A DNA stretch of 13,409 nt from assembly GCA_039805865.1 (NCBI GenBank), contig JBDLTI010000046.1, forward strand, positions 1-13,409, read 5' to 3'. Both the position numbers and the translations under genes were made by a program. This stretch comes from Fluviibacter sp039805865 (GTDB taxonomy: Bacteria; Pseudomonadota; Gammaproteobacteria; Burkholderiales; Rhodocyclaceae). The notes below the pieces were generated by a model. The model did not search any database. It worked only from the letters and a program-made list of their open reading frames with translations, and had not been told where the DNA came from. Below, piece by piece: positions 1 to 6,637 of the stretch. How positions within the stretch are numbered: position 1 is the first letter of the stretch; every line of letters starts with the position of its first letter.

Positions 1-49
1 AGACCCCTGAAGGCTTATGGTTAAGCAGCTGGCGAACGGTGAGCGACAT
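1..49 (-). CDS. Partial 5' end of a leftward gene, probably a CBS-domain protein
   Basis: Reading leftward from an ATG at 49-47 gives MSLTVRQLLNHKPSGV before the window ends, an open frame of 16 codons. A good Shine-Dalgarno AGGAG lies at 60-56, six bases upstream, which makes this a credible start. The opening pattern TVRQLL...K resembles the N-terminus of small two-CBS-domain proteins common in Betaproteobacteria, which typically start this way before the first CBS motif. That functional guess rests on about ten residues and is weak; the gene start itself is better supported. It is divergent from cobA, so the stretch 50-164 would hold promoters for both genes. Confidence 0.5.
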   Translation of the reverse strand, partial: MSLTVRQLLNHKPSGV

Positions 50-164
50 CCCTGTCTCCTGTTTTTTAAGCACGATGTTAAAACCAAAGTAGTAAGATAT
101 GCCCACATTACCTTTCTGGCAAGAGGGGAGAGTTGTTTTCCGTTTTACGGCCTTCAATGTCTTT

Positions 165-959
165 ATGTCTGACTCTATTTCTGAACGTTTGAACGCCTTC
201 ATTTCTACCCTGGCTGAGCGATCTAATCCGTTGGCTCATGGCCAGGTGAGCCTGGTTGGTGCTGGCCCGGGGGATCCGGAGTTGCTGACCCTGCGCGCTT
301 TGAGGCGGATTGCCGAAGCAGATGTCGTGCTTTATGACAATCTGGTCGGCCCGGAAATTCTGCAGTGGGTCACTCAAGGAGCAGAGTGCCACTATGTCGG
401 CAAGAAAGCGGCCAAACACGCGTTGCCGCAAGACGATGTCAACCAGTGGTTGATCGATTTGGCGCGAGCCGGTAAACGTGTGGTGCGATTGAAGGGTGGC
501 GATCCGTTTGTTTTCGGACGGGGAGGCGAAGAAATGGATGCCTTGCTCGAAGCCGGTATTTCAGTAGAGGTCGTGCCGGGCATTACAGCAGCGATCGGCT
601 GCGCGGCGTATGCCGGCATCCCGTTGACGCATCGCGATTGGGCGCAGTCAGTTACTTTTGCAACGGGTCACTTGAAACACGGATTAGAAGAGCTCGACTG
701 GGCAGGGTTATCGCGTCCCACGCAAACCGTTGTTTTCTATATGGGGATGACGGCTGCACCCGGTATTGCCGAAGCACTCATGGCGCATGGTCGTGCGCCA
801 GAAACGCCCGTCGCTGTGATTTATCACGGGACTCGCCCAGATCAGAAGGTAGTCATTGCCACGCTAAAAACGTTGGCAAAACAAATTAGCGCCGAGGCAA
901 TTAAGCCACCGGCGCTACTGATTGTGGGTGAGGTAGTTCGGCTCTACAGACCGAACTAA
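165..959 (+). CDS. cobA: Uroporphyrinogen-III C-methyltransferase (SUMT)
   Basis: The enzyme transfers two methyl groups from S-adenosylmethionine to uroporphyrinogen III, giving precorrin-2, the branch point to siroheme and cobalamin; it is cytoplasmic. The 264-residue product shows the family signatures in order: VGAGPGDPELLTLRA (31-45), GGDPFVFGRGGEE (111-123), VPGITAA (137-143) and PLTHRD (153-158), with TGHLKHG and the late YHGTRPDQK segment. The catalytic core starts near residue 29, so about 28 residues form an N-terminal extension. The frame stays open to an ATG at 99 (286 aa); I prefer 165 because the extra 22 residues look unlike the family and a possible -10 (TAAGAT, 93-98) abuts the 99 start. 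Neither start has a clear Shine-Dalgarno. It stands alone rather than fused as in CysG, so the dehydrogenase/ferrochelatase steps must be encoded elsewhere. Identity is secure; the start is not. Confidence 0.93.
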   Translation: MSDSISERLNAFISTLAERSNPLAHGQVSLVGAGPGDPELLTLRALRRIAEADVVLYDNLVGPEILQWVTQGAECHYVGKKAAKHALPQDDVNQWLIDLARAGKRVVRLKGGDPFVFGRGGEEMDALLEAGISVEVVPGITAAIGCAAYAGIPLTHRDWAQSVTFATGHLKHGLEELDWAGLSRPTQTVVFYMGMTAAPGIAEALMAHGRAPETPVAVIYHGTRPDQKVVIATLKTLAKQISAEAIKPPALLIVGEVVRLYRPN

Positions 960-960
960 A

Positions 961-978
961 GACCCACCAAAGCGGGTC
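961..978 (-). terminator. Hairpin between convergent cobA and panD, likely terminator for panD
   Basis: Read leftward, GACCCGC-TTTG-GTGGGTC forms a 7-bp stem (one G-T pair) with a 4-base loop, followed by TTTAGTT, a short interrupted T tract lying over the cobA stop. In the rightward direction the hairpin has no T tract, so it fits best as a weak terminator for panD. A second small inverted repeat, GCCTAA-AAGC-TTAGGC at 980-995, includes the panD stop codon and may add to the structure. Only 30 bases separate the two genes. Confidence 0.5.
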
Positions 979-989
979 AGCCTAAAAGC

Positions 990-1370
990 TTAGGCAGCTT
1001 GTGCAGGGATGCCATTGCCAATACGCGCAATGCGGTTGTTAGGATCAGCGTACACCAGCTTAGGCTCGTAATTGGCCAATTCCACTTCGTTGTACACGGC
1101 AAAGGTCGCGATGATCAGCAGATCGCCTGGTGCGGCGCGACGTGCGGCTGAACCGTTAACGGAGATCATGCCCGATCCGCGTGCACCGCGAATGGCATAA
1201 GTTGTGAAGCGCTCGCCATTGTTGATATTCCAAATGTCGATCTGCTCGTACTCGCGAATGTTCGCGGCGTCGAGCAAGTCTTCGTCAATGGCGCAAGAGC
1301 CCTCATAGTGCAATTCCGCATGCGTGGTAGTTACGCGGTGCAGTTTGGACTTGAGCATGGTTCGCTGCAT
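990..1370 (-). CDS. panD: Aspartate 1-decarboxylase, pyruvoyl-dependent proenzyme
   Basis: PanD decarboxylates L-aspartate to beta-alanine, which PanC joins to pantoate. The 126-residue product matches the E. coli enzyme in length and pattern: the N-terminal RTMLKSKLHRV, then HYEGSC at 21-26, where self-cleavage between Gly24 and Ser25 generates the pyruvoyl group. Also visible are IDIWNINNGERFTTYAI and the ISVNGSAA segment. Start: ATG at 1370 gives MQRTML, matching family N-termini; a TTG three codons upstream (1379) is a less likely alternative. A weak AGG (1382-1380) lies nine bases upstream of the ATG. It is the last gene of the leftward block but is set apart from panC by 115 bases holding its own promoter. 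Maturation in E. coli needs PanZ, which many bacteria lack; nothing here informs that. Confidence 0.97.
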   Translation of the reverse strand: MQRTMLKSKLHRVTTTHAELHYEGSCAIDEDLLDAANIREYEQIDIWNINNGERFTTYAIRGARGSGMISVNGSAARRAAPGDLLIIATFAVYNEVELANYEPKLVYADPNNRIARIGNGIPAQAA

Positions 1371-1403
1371 GGATATCAACCTGAAGTCAGGAAAGGGAAG
1401 CGC

Positions 1404-1432
1404 ATTGTGAATCGTGAATTACGCGCTGTCAA
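1404..1432 (-). promoter_or_regulatory. Sigma-70-type promoter for panD
   Basis: On the minus strand a consensus -35 TTGACA (1432-1427) is followed after exactly 17 bases by CACAAT (1409-1404), a 4/6 match to the -10. A start of transcription near 1397 would give a leader of about 27 bases before the panD ATG at 1370. The region upstream of the -35 (about 1433-1485) is rich in A and T runs and could act as an UP element. It also follows the panC stop, and no GC-rich terminator hairpin is visible there, so read-through from panC remains possible. Confidence 0.65.
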
Positions 1433-1485
1433 TAACCCTGTAACAAAAAGTTTTATTGATAAAAAACCAACAAAAACAAAGAGTT

Positions 1486-2322
1486 CTAGATCTCTAGATT
1501 ATCCAGAAGGCGAGGCGTGCCGAGCTTTGAGGCAGCAACGATCACTAAATCGCTATCTGAGGGGGTTGCCGGTGCCAGATCTTGCTGACGGCGTATGCTG
1601 ATGTAATCTGTTTTCCAACCATGGGCATCCAGGTTTTCAGTGGCTTTTTGGCACAACGATTCGTAATTCCGGTTACCTGATAGCACGGCCTGGCGAATGC
1701 TTTGCAAGCTTTGTTGCAGGCGTGGCGCTTCGGCGCGCTCTGCGGTGCTTAGGTAGCCATTACGCGATGAAAGCGCCAGGCCATCTTCGGCTCGGACCGT
1801 TTCGCCACCGATGATTCGGATAGGCAACATGAATTGCTGTGCCATGTTACGTAGCACCATCAGTTGCTGGTAATCCTTCTTCCCGAACAGCGCCACATCG
1901 GGCTGAACGATCTGAAAGAGCTTCATGACAACCGTAGCAACGCCGCGGAAGTGGCCCGGACGACACTCGCCTTCCAGTAGAAACTGGATTTCTGCGGGCT
2001 CAACCACATAGGTTTGTGGTTCCGGGTAGAGATCCTGTTCAGTCGGCGCGAAAAGAAATTCGACACCGGCTTCCTGCAACTGAGCGCAATCGGCTTCAAA
2101 TGTGCGGGGATATTTGTCAAAGTCTTCGTGAGGCCCGAATTGCAGTCGGTTGACGAAAATACTCGCAACAACGCAATCAGCCTCTTCCCGGCCCTGACGC
2201 ATCAGGCTGATATGGCCGGCGTGTAGATTGCCCATGGTGGGTGCAAAGGCAATGGTTCGACCTTGCTGACGTACCTGAGCCAGTGCCGAACGGAGCTCGG
2301 CAACATTTGAAAAGATTTGCAT
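1486..2322 (-). CDS. panC: Pantothenate synthetase (pantoate--beta-alanine ligase)
   Basis: PanC condenses pantoate with beta-alanine using ATP through a pantoyl-adenylate intermediate, the last step of pantothenate synthesis, in the cytoplasm. The 278-residue product has the family length and landmarks: the HIGH-like PTMGNLHAGH (28-37), FVNRLQFGP (57-64 region), FRGVATVV (125-132), GKKDYQQ (147-153) and the KMSKS-like LSSRN (184-188). The C-terminal dimer-type domain follows. It starts two bases after the panB stop codon (2325-2327), so the two are almost certainly cotranscribed and probably translationally coupled, and both substrate-supplying genes (panB, panD) flank it. The reading frame is intact, with no missing motif residue noticed. 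Confidence 0.97.
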   Translation of the reverse strand: MQIFSNVAELRSALAQVRQQGRTIAFAPTMGNLHAGHISLMRQGREEADCVVASIFVNRLQFGPHEDFDKYPRTFEADCAQLQEAGVEFLFAPTEQDLYPEPQTYVVEPAEIQFLLEGECRPGHFRGVATVVMKLFQIVQPDVALFGKKDYQQLMVLRNMAQQFMLPIRIIGGETVRAEDGLALSSRNGYLSTAERAEAPRLQQSLQSIRQAVLSGNRNYESLCQKATENLDAHGWKTDYISIRRQQDLAPATPSDSDLVIVAASKLGTPRLLDNLEI

Positions 2323-2324
2323 GC

Positions 2325-3143
2325 TTATTCAGGGTAAATCTGATCCGGGCCGGGGAATGTGCCAGCACGAACTTCTTCTACGTACGCTGCAATGGCAGCG
2401 GCAACAGAATCTTTACCTGCCATGAAGTTTTTAACAAAGCGGGGTTTTTTACCTGGGGCGATATCCAGCATGTCGTGCAGTACGAGCACTTGGCCGGAGC
2501 AGCCGGTGCTTGCACCGATGCCGATGGTGGGGATGCGTAGGTGGCTGGTAATGAAGTCGGCGACCTTGGCCGGCATTGCTTCCAGGACCAGTAGGCTGGC
2601 ACCCGCTTCTTCCAGCGTCATGGCGTCGGTGAGCAGTCGCTCACGATCGCCATCGGCGCGGCCTTGAACACGGTAGCCACCCAGTTGAAACACCGATTGT
2701 GGTGTTAAACCGATATGGCCGCAGACCGGGATGCCGCGTGCCGTCAGAAACGCAGTGGTAACGGCCATTTCGCGGCCGCCTTCAATCTTGACCATTTGTG
2801 CACCCGCTGCCATGAGTTGGGCAGCATTACGAAACGCCAGTTCCGGGCTTTCCTGATAGGTACCAAAAGGCATGTCCGCAATAATCAATGGACGATCACA
2901 ACCGCGTGCCACACAGGCCACGTGATAGGCCATGTCTGCCTGTGTGACCGGCAGCGTCGAATCATGGCCTTGCAAAACCATGCCCAGCGAGTCGCCTACA
3001 AGCAGGGCGTCAACGCCGCTGGCCTCAGAAACACGGGCAAAGGTCGCGTCATAGCAGGTGAGCATGACAATCTTTTCGCCGCGTTCACGCTGGCGAGCAA
3101 GATCAAGCGGATGGAGACGGCGGACAGTAGTTTGGGCAGACAT
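2325..3143 (-). CDS. panB: 3-methyl-2-oxobutanoate hydroxymethyltransferase (ketopantoate hydroxymethyltransferase)
   Basis: PanB adds a hydroxymethyl group from 5,10-methylene-tetrahydrofolate to alpha-ketoisovalerate, making ketopantoate, the first committed step to pantothenate and CoA. The 272-residue product is a full-length family TIM barrel: LTCYDA (28-33), VGDSLGMVLQGHDST (49-63), DMPFGTY (90-96), VKIEGG (118-123), CGHIGLTPQ (141-149) and LEAMP (187-191). By alignment to E. coli, D51, D90 and E121 should be the Mg2+ ligands and E188 the catalytic acid. The usual DCDGQ-type loop reads GCSGQ here (214-218), a variation worth noting but not disabling. It follows folK by 70 bases and abuts panC. 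Its folate cofactor links it logically to neighbouring folK. The ATG at 3143 has only a poor Shine-Dalgarno. Confidence 0.97.
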   Translation of the reverse strand: MSAQTTVRRLHPLDLARQRERGEKIVMLTCYDATFARVSEASGVDALLVGDSLGMVLQGHDSTLPVTQADMAYHVACVARGCDRPLIIADMPFGTYQESPELAFRNAAQLMAAGAQMVKIEGGREMAVTTAFLTARGIPVCGHIGLTPQSVFQLGGYRVQGRADGDRERLLTDAMTLEEAGASLLVLEAMPAKVADFITSHLRIPTIGIGASTGCSGQVLVLHDMLDIAPGKKPRFVKNFMAGKDSVAAAIAAYVEEVRAGTFPGPDQIYPE

Positions 3144-3180
3144 GCGGGTAATCAGCTCAAAATAGATAGGGAGGCTGCCT

Positions 3181-3208
3181 AGGATACACAGCTAATGGCT
3201 GTCGGCAA
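3181..3208 (-). promoter_or_regulatory. Candidate promoter and small inverted repeat upstream of panB
   Basis: The 70-base folK-panB gap is the largest within the hda-to-panC part of the block. On the minus strand TTGCCG (3208-3203, 4/6) and TATCCT (3186-3181, 4/6) are separated by 16 bases. The spacer holds a perfect 5-bp inverted repeat, ACAGC-5 nt-GCTGT (3188-3202). This could be a panBC promoter with an operator-like element, but both boxes are mediocre and such matches arise by chance. Confidence 0.25.
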
Positions 3209-3213
3209 ACAGT

Positions 3214-3720
3214 TTAAGCCAGTCGCTCGATGGCCTGGTCGGCGACCTTGGGTAGATAGTGATCCAGACGGCCTAATGCGTGCGTTTCTAGATCCGGGAG
3301 CAGATCGAGTAAAGGGCGCAATACAAAGGCGCGTTCCTGGAGGCGCGGATGCGGCAAGATCAGATGCGGGGTGTTCATCTCAATCTGGTCATAGAGCAGC
3401 AGATCGAGATCCAGGGTTCGGGGTGAATTACGCACGACATCCTGCGTACGGTCTCGCCCGAATTGGCGCTCGATTTCAAGCAACCAGTGCATCAGAGTGT
3501 CGGGAGGCAAGTTCGTGCGAAATGCAGCAACCCCGTTGATGTAATCGGGTTGTGCTTTGTTGCTGCCGATGGGCGCGGTGCGATACAAGGGAGAAAGCTG
3601 CCATTCAACCGTGCTGGCATGGCTTCGCAGTTCTTGGATGGCCTCTTGCAATGTTTGCCGCGCATCGCCCAGATTGGCGCCAAGGCCAATCACGGCCAAG
3701 TGCGGTAAGCGAGGCGTCAT
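3214..3720 (-). CDS. folK: 6-hydroxymethyl-7,8-dihydropterin pyrophosphokinase (HPPK)
   Basis: FolK transfers pyrophosphate from ATP to 6-hydroxymethyl-dihydropterin, preparing it for dihydropteroate synthase in folate synthesis. The 168-residue product is of family length (E. coli about 159). Landmarks are GLGANLGD (12-19), YRTAPIG with QPDYINGV (46-52 and 57-64), FGRDR (87-91), the signature PRTLDLDLLLYD (100-111), whose D104 and D106 are the expected Mg2+ ligands, and LPHPRLQERAFVL (122-134). Its ATG overlaps the pcnB stop by one base (TAATG, 3722-3718), implying translational coupling. The pcnB-folK-pan arrangement is also found in E. coli, so the linkage is old. No internal defect is seen. 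Confidence 0.96.
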   Translation of the reverse strand: MTPRLPHLAVIGLGANLGDARQTLQEAIQELRSHASTVEWQLSPLYRTAPIGSNKAQPDYINGVAAFRTNLPPDTLMHWLLEIERQFGRDRTQDVVRNSPRTLDLDLLLYDQIEMNTPHLILPHPRLQERAFVLRPLLDLLPDLETHALGRLDHYLPKVADQAIERLA

Positions 3721-5096
3721 TATTCGCCCTGGGAGTTTTGTTGTGTGTCGCCGCTGTCAGCACTCTGGCTGCGCTTACGGTTCGGGCTTCGGCGTCGGCG
3801 TTTTTTGGCAGGTGCAACGCTATCTTTGGGGGCACCTGCAATGAGCGACTCTTGAATGGCAGTGTCTGACTCCTGGAACTTAGTCCACCAGTCACCCAGT
3901 TCTAAATCAATTTCACCCGTCTGTGCGCGCAGTAGCATGAAGTCATAACCCGCGCGGAAGCGCGGATGGCCGAGCAAGCCATAGGGCCGCTTGCCGCTGC
4001 GCTGTTCGAAGCGGGGCTGGAGTGACCAGATTTCCTTAATGTCACCCACGAGACGCTTAGTAATGGCCAGCTTGGTTGCCTGGCGATCGAGTACATCCGA
4101 CATCGCTGCAAATAGCGCCGGGATTGCAATCTCATTTTTGGCTTTACGTTTGTTCCAATGCGCCAGCACTTCATGCCAGAGCAGGGCGGCAAATAGGAAG
4201 CCCGGAGAAATCGACTTACCCTCACGAATACGTTGATCGGTATTGGTCAGCGCCTGTTCGACAAAACGTTCGCCGAGGGGCTGCTCCAGAATCACATCCA
4301 GCAACGGCAGCACGCCATGGTGTAGGCCTTCATCGCGTAGACGTTTCAAGCAGGCTAGTGCATCACCGCAGGTGAGTAACTTAAGCATCTCGTCAAACAA
4401 GCGTGCGGGCGGCACATTGTCGAGTAAATCAGCCAGTTCACGAATAGGTTTGCGTGTCGCAGGATCCAGATCGAGACTAAGTTTGGCACCCAGACGTACG
4501 GCGCGCAGCATGCGTACCGGGTCTTCACGATAGCGTACTTGCGGCTCGCCAATCATGCGCAACGTTCGTTGCTTCAGATCAGCGTAGCCATGGTGATAGT
4601 CGTGAATGGTTTCATCGTACGGATCGTAATACAGCGCATTGACCGTAAAGTCGCGACGGGCTGCATCGTCAGATTGTGTGCCAAAGGTGTTATCGCGTAA
4701 TACGCGGCCATGTTCATCGGTGGCTGAAGCATCTTCATGCAGGGCACGGAAGGTGGTGACTTCAATCAGTTCCTGTCCCACCATCACATGCACAATCTGG
4801 AATCGGCGGCCAATAATGCGGGAGCGGCGGCAGCAACGTCGCACCTGCTCCGGCGTTGCATTGGTCGCGATATCGAAATCTTTGGGGTCGCGATTCAGCA
4901 GTAAGTCGCGGACAGCGCCGCCCACCACATAGGCACGGTAACCGGCGCGTTCAAGATCTTCACAGACCCGCTCGGCACCACGGCTCAGCATGTCCCGGGT
5001 AATGCCGTGGGTTTTAACCGGAATGATCGTAGGTTCATGCTGCACCGCCGGTGCGGCATGACGGTTAAAAATCTTTTTGACGAAACGGCGGATCAT
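3720..5096 (-). CDS. pcnB: Poly(A) polymerase I
   Basis: PcnB adds 3' poly(A) tails to RNA, marking transcripts for exonuclease decay. The 458-residue product has the class II nucleotidyltransferase head domain: RAYVVGGAVRDLLL (54-67), then DPKDFDIATNATPEQVR (70-86), in which D73 and D75 are the expected metal-binding carboxylates. RRDFTVNALYYDP (147-159) and YREDPVRMLRAVR (189-201) follow, then a helical C-terminal region and a strongly basic tail with KKRRRRSPNRKR near 433-444 followed by a polar end, as in gammaproteobacterial PcnB. The length, the LLL.RDPKDFD spacing and the basic tail favour poly(A) polymerase over a CCA-adding enzyme. The ATG overlaps the upstream HAD gene stop by one base (TAATG, 5098-5094), and its own stop overlaps folK in the same way, so it sits inside a tight operon. 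Confidence 0.95.
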   Translation of the reverse strand: MIRRFVKKIFNRHAAPAVQHEPTIIPVKTHGITRDMLSRGAERVCEDLERAGYRAYVVGGAVRDLLLNRDPKDFDIATNATPEQVRRCCRRSRIIGRRFQIVHVMVGQELIEVTTFRALHEDASATDEHGRVLRDNTFGTQSDDAARRDFTVNALYYDPYDETIHDYHHGYADLKQRTLRMIGEPQVRYREDPVRMLRAVRLGAKLSLDLDPATRKPIRELADLLDNVPPARLFDEMLKLLTCGDALACLKRLRDEGLHHGVLPLLDVILEQPLGERFVEQALTNTDQRIREGKSISPGFLFAALLWHEVLAHWNKRKAKNEIAIPALFAAMSDVLDRQATKLAITKRLVGDIKEIWSLQPRFEQRSGKRPYGLLGHPRFRAGYDFMLLRAQTGEIDLELGDWWTKFQESDTAIQESLIAGAPKDSVAPAKKRRRRSPNRKRSQSADSGDTQQNSQGE

Positions 5097-5815
5097 TAAT
5101 TAAGACCAATCTTCTGGAATAGGGCGGCAGGCGCTGAGCTGTCGCGTAGGGTAACAATAGGCCAGCCCTTTGCGGTGGCATGCGCCTTTAATGTGTCATC
5201 GGCATCAACAGCCACGGGGTTGGTCGACCATTCCAGCAACGGTAGATCGTTATGCGAATCGCTATAGAACCAGCGACGATCAAAGCTGCCTTGCCATAGA
5301 CCCATGGATTCGAGCCAGGCGTCGACGCGCGTAATCTTGCCCTTCTGAAACGAAGGCGTGCCTACTGGCTTGCCAGTAAACGCGCCACGCGATTCGCCGG
5401 GAATCGTGGCAATCAGGTGAGGAATGCCGAATTCACGGGCGATATCTCCCGTGACAAAGGCATTGGTCGCCGTCACTACGGCACAAAGGTGACCTGATTC
5501 CAGGTGCTGGTTTACCAGGGCGCGAGCATTGTCCAGCATAATGGGGCGAATATGCTGAGCCATGAATTCTTTATGCCAAGCATCGAGCTGTTCGCGAGAG
5601 TGCCGGGCCAGAGGCGCCAGTTGGAAATCGAGAAAAGCATGAATATCCAGCGTGCCGGTTTTGTAATCGGCATAGAACTTGGCGTTTTTAGCGGCCTGGA
5701 TTTCCGGATCGACCACGCCTTTGCTAATCAGGAACTGGGCCCATTCAAAATCGGAGTCTCCGTTGAGTAGGGTGTTGTCCAGATCGAACAGGGCGAGTGT
5801 GCGTTGTTGCGTCAT
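5096..5815 (-). CDS. HAD superfamily hydrolase, IB (phosphoserine phosphatase-like) type
   Basis: The 239-residue soluble protein carries all four HAD motifs: FDLDNTLL (10-17) with nucleophile D11 and acid/base D13; TATN at 115-118 (motif II); lysines at 158/160 in a QKGK segment (motif III); and FYSDSHNDLPLL (183-194) with acidic D186 and D190 (motif IV). A helical cap of the IB type lies between motifs I and II, around residues 20-95. It is thus probably a phosphomonoesterase, but the substrate cannot be read from sequence. Relatives have been labelled phosphoserine or histidinol-phosphate phosphatase without firm proof for this subfamily. It begins three bases after the hda stop and overlaps pcnB by one base, so it is made with a replication regulator and an RNA-tailing enzyme. 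That conserved position does not by itself reveal the role. Confidence 0.85.
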   Translation of the reverse strand: MTQQRTLALFDLDNTLLNGDSDFEWAQFLISKGVVDPEIQAAKNAKFYADYKTGTLDIHAFLDFQLAPLARHSREQLDAWHKEFMAQHIRPIMLDNARALVNQHLESGHLCAVVTATNAFVTGDIAREFGIPHLIATIPGESRGAFTGKPVGTPSFQKGKITRVDAWLESMGLWQGSFDRRWFYSDSHNDLPLLEWSTNPVAVDADDTLKAHATAKGWPIVTLRDSSAPAALFQKIGLN

Positions 5816-5818
5816 AAA

Positions 5819-6490
5819 TTAGTCTGCAGTCACAGTAGATTCAGCCAGAGCCTTACGCAGCAGGGGCAGGGTAATACGGCGCTTATGCTCCAGAGACAGT
5901 TCGTCCAGCCGGCGGATTAACGCCGAGAGGCTAGACAGATCGCGTGGTGCGCGCTGGTAGAGGTAATCGAGTACATCAGGTGTAAGCGCCCAGCCACGAT
6001 GCTCGGCACGTTGCGCAAGCAGTAGGCGTTGGGCGGCTTCGTCCAGCGGTGCGAGGCGATAGATATGGCCAGCACCTAAGCGGGTGCGGACATCTTCCCG
6101 TAAATCCGGTTGGGCATCGGGCGGCAGATCCATGGTCACTAACAGTCGTTCATTTGTCTGCGCCAGACGCACGAGGTGACGGAAAAGGTCCTGTTGGCCG
6201 TTGGCGTCGAGTTTGTGGGCGTCTTCCAATACCCAACCCAGGGTTGGGGCGGATAAAAGCATTTCTGTTAGCGGCAATGGGCTAAAACCGGCACTGAGCA
6301 TGCACTGACTGAGAAACGATTTGCCACAACCGGTAGGGCCCCAGATCACGAATACATTACTCGGATAGGCTTGAACCGGCTGATTCAGCCAGTTTTCCAG
6401 CGCTGACAGCAATTCCACGTTCTCACCCGGCAGAAAGTGCTGCAGGGCAGGCGTCTGGTCTGGCAGGAGATCGAGTATCAGTTGTTGCAT
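5819..6490 (-). CDS. hda: DnaA regulatory inactivator Hda-like AAA+ protein
   Basis: Hda, bound to the DNA-loaded beta clamp, stimulates ATP hydrolysis by DnaA after initiation and so prevents re-replication. The 223-residue product is a short DnaA-like AAA+ domain with no DNA-binding domain IV. The N-terminal QLILDL (3-8) resembles the clamp-binding motif of Hda. Walker A is GPTGCGKS (51-58), Walker B VLEDAHKLD (87-95), a candidate arginine finger lies in REDVRTRLGAG (131-141), and sensor II in PRDLSSLSAL (182-191). Start: ATG at 6490 preceded by AGGTGA (6498-6493) and matching family N-termini (MQQL); an ATG four codons upstream (6502) is in frame but less likely. It heads the leftward block and is divergent from purM. 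The Walker B sequence LEDAH differs slightly from the common DDVE. Confidence 0.9.
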   Translation of the reverse strand: MQQLILDLLPDQTPALQHFLPGENVELLSALENWLNQPVQAYPSNVFVIWGPTGCGKSFLSQCMLSAGFSPLPLTEMLLSAPTLGWVLEDAHKLDANGQQDLFRHLVRLAQTNERLLVTMDLPPDAQPDLREDVRTRLGAGHIYRLAPLDEAAQRLLLAQRAEHRGWALTPDVLDYLYQRAPRDLSSLSALIRRLDELSLEHKRRITLPLLRKALAESTVTAD

Positions 6491-6637
6491 GGTCACCTGC
6501 ATCGTCAGGCAGGTTGTATCCTCATCGGTTACAATTCGCGGTATTCATACACCCGCGTAGGGCAGAAGCCGCCATTTTACACGGCATTCAGCCCCAGACG
6601 TTGCACTCTTAACGCCATCTTGATGTAAGGATCGCCC
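6491..6637. promoter_or_regulatory. Divergent hda-purM intergenic region
   Basis: This 147-base gap must carry promoters for the leftward block and for purM. A TACAAT (6530-6535, 5/6 to the -10) points rightward but has no acceptable -35 at 16-18 bases. CGCGG (6537-6541) and CCGCG (6553-6557) form an inverted repeat flanking the shorter GTAT-TC-ATAC (6541-6550), a possible operator or hairpin shared by both genes. Nothing resembling the enterobacterial PurR box was seen. The purM Shine-Dalgarno AAGGA is at 6627-6631, six bases before its ATG. No small ORF here looks real. Confidence 0.35.

Noticed and set aside
214..240. Possible fusion of an extra domain at the SUMT N-terminus
   Set aside because: The roughly 28 residues before the SUMT core are too short for a domain such as the CysG dehydrogenase half and show no motif.
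1433..1485. T-rich stretch after panC as a terminator
   Set aside because: The runs of T on the minus strand lack a GC-rich hairpin. Only a weak A/T stem can be drawn, so it reads better as AT-rich promoter-upstream DNA.
1485..1500. TCTAGATC/TCTAGATT tandem repeat at the panC stop
   Set aside because: Two 6-base palindromic copies eight bases apart are short enough to arise by chance and contain coding bases of panC.
2715..3182. Plus-strand open frame (155 codons) opposite panB
   Set aside because: It is antisense to a full-length panB. The translation has no family features and its start has no supporting signal.
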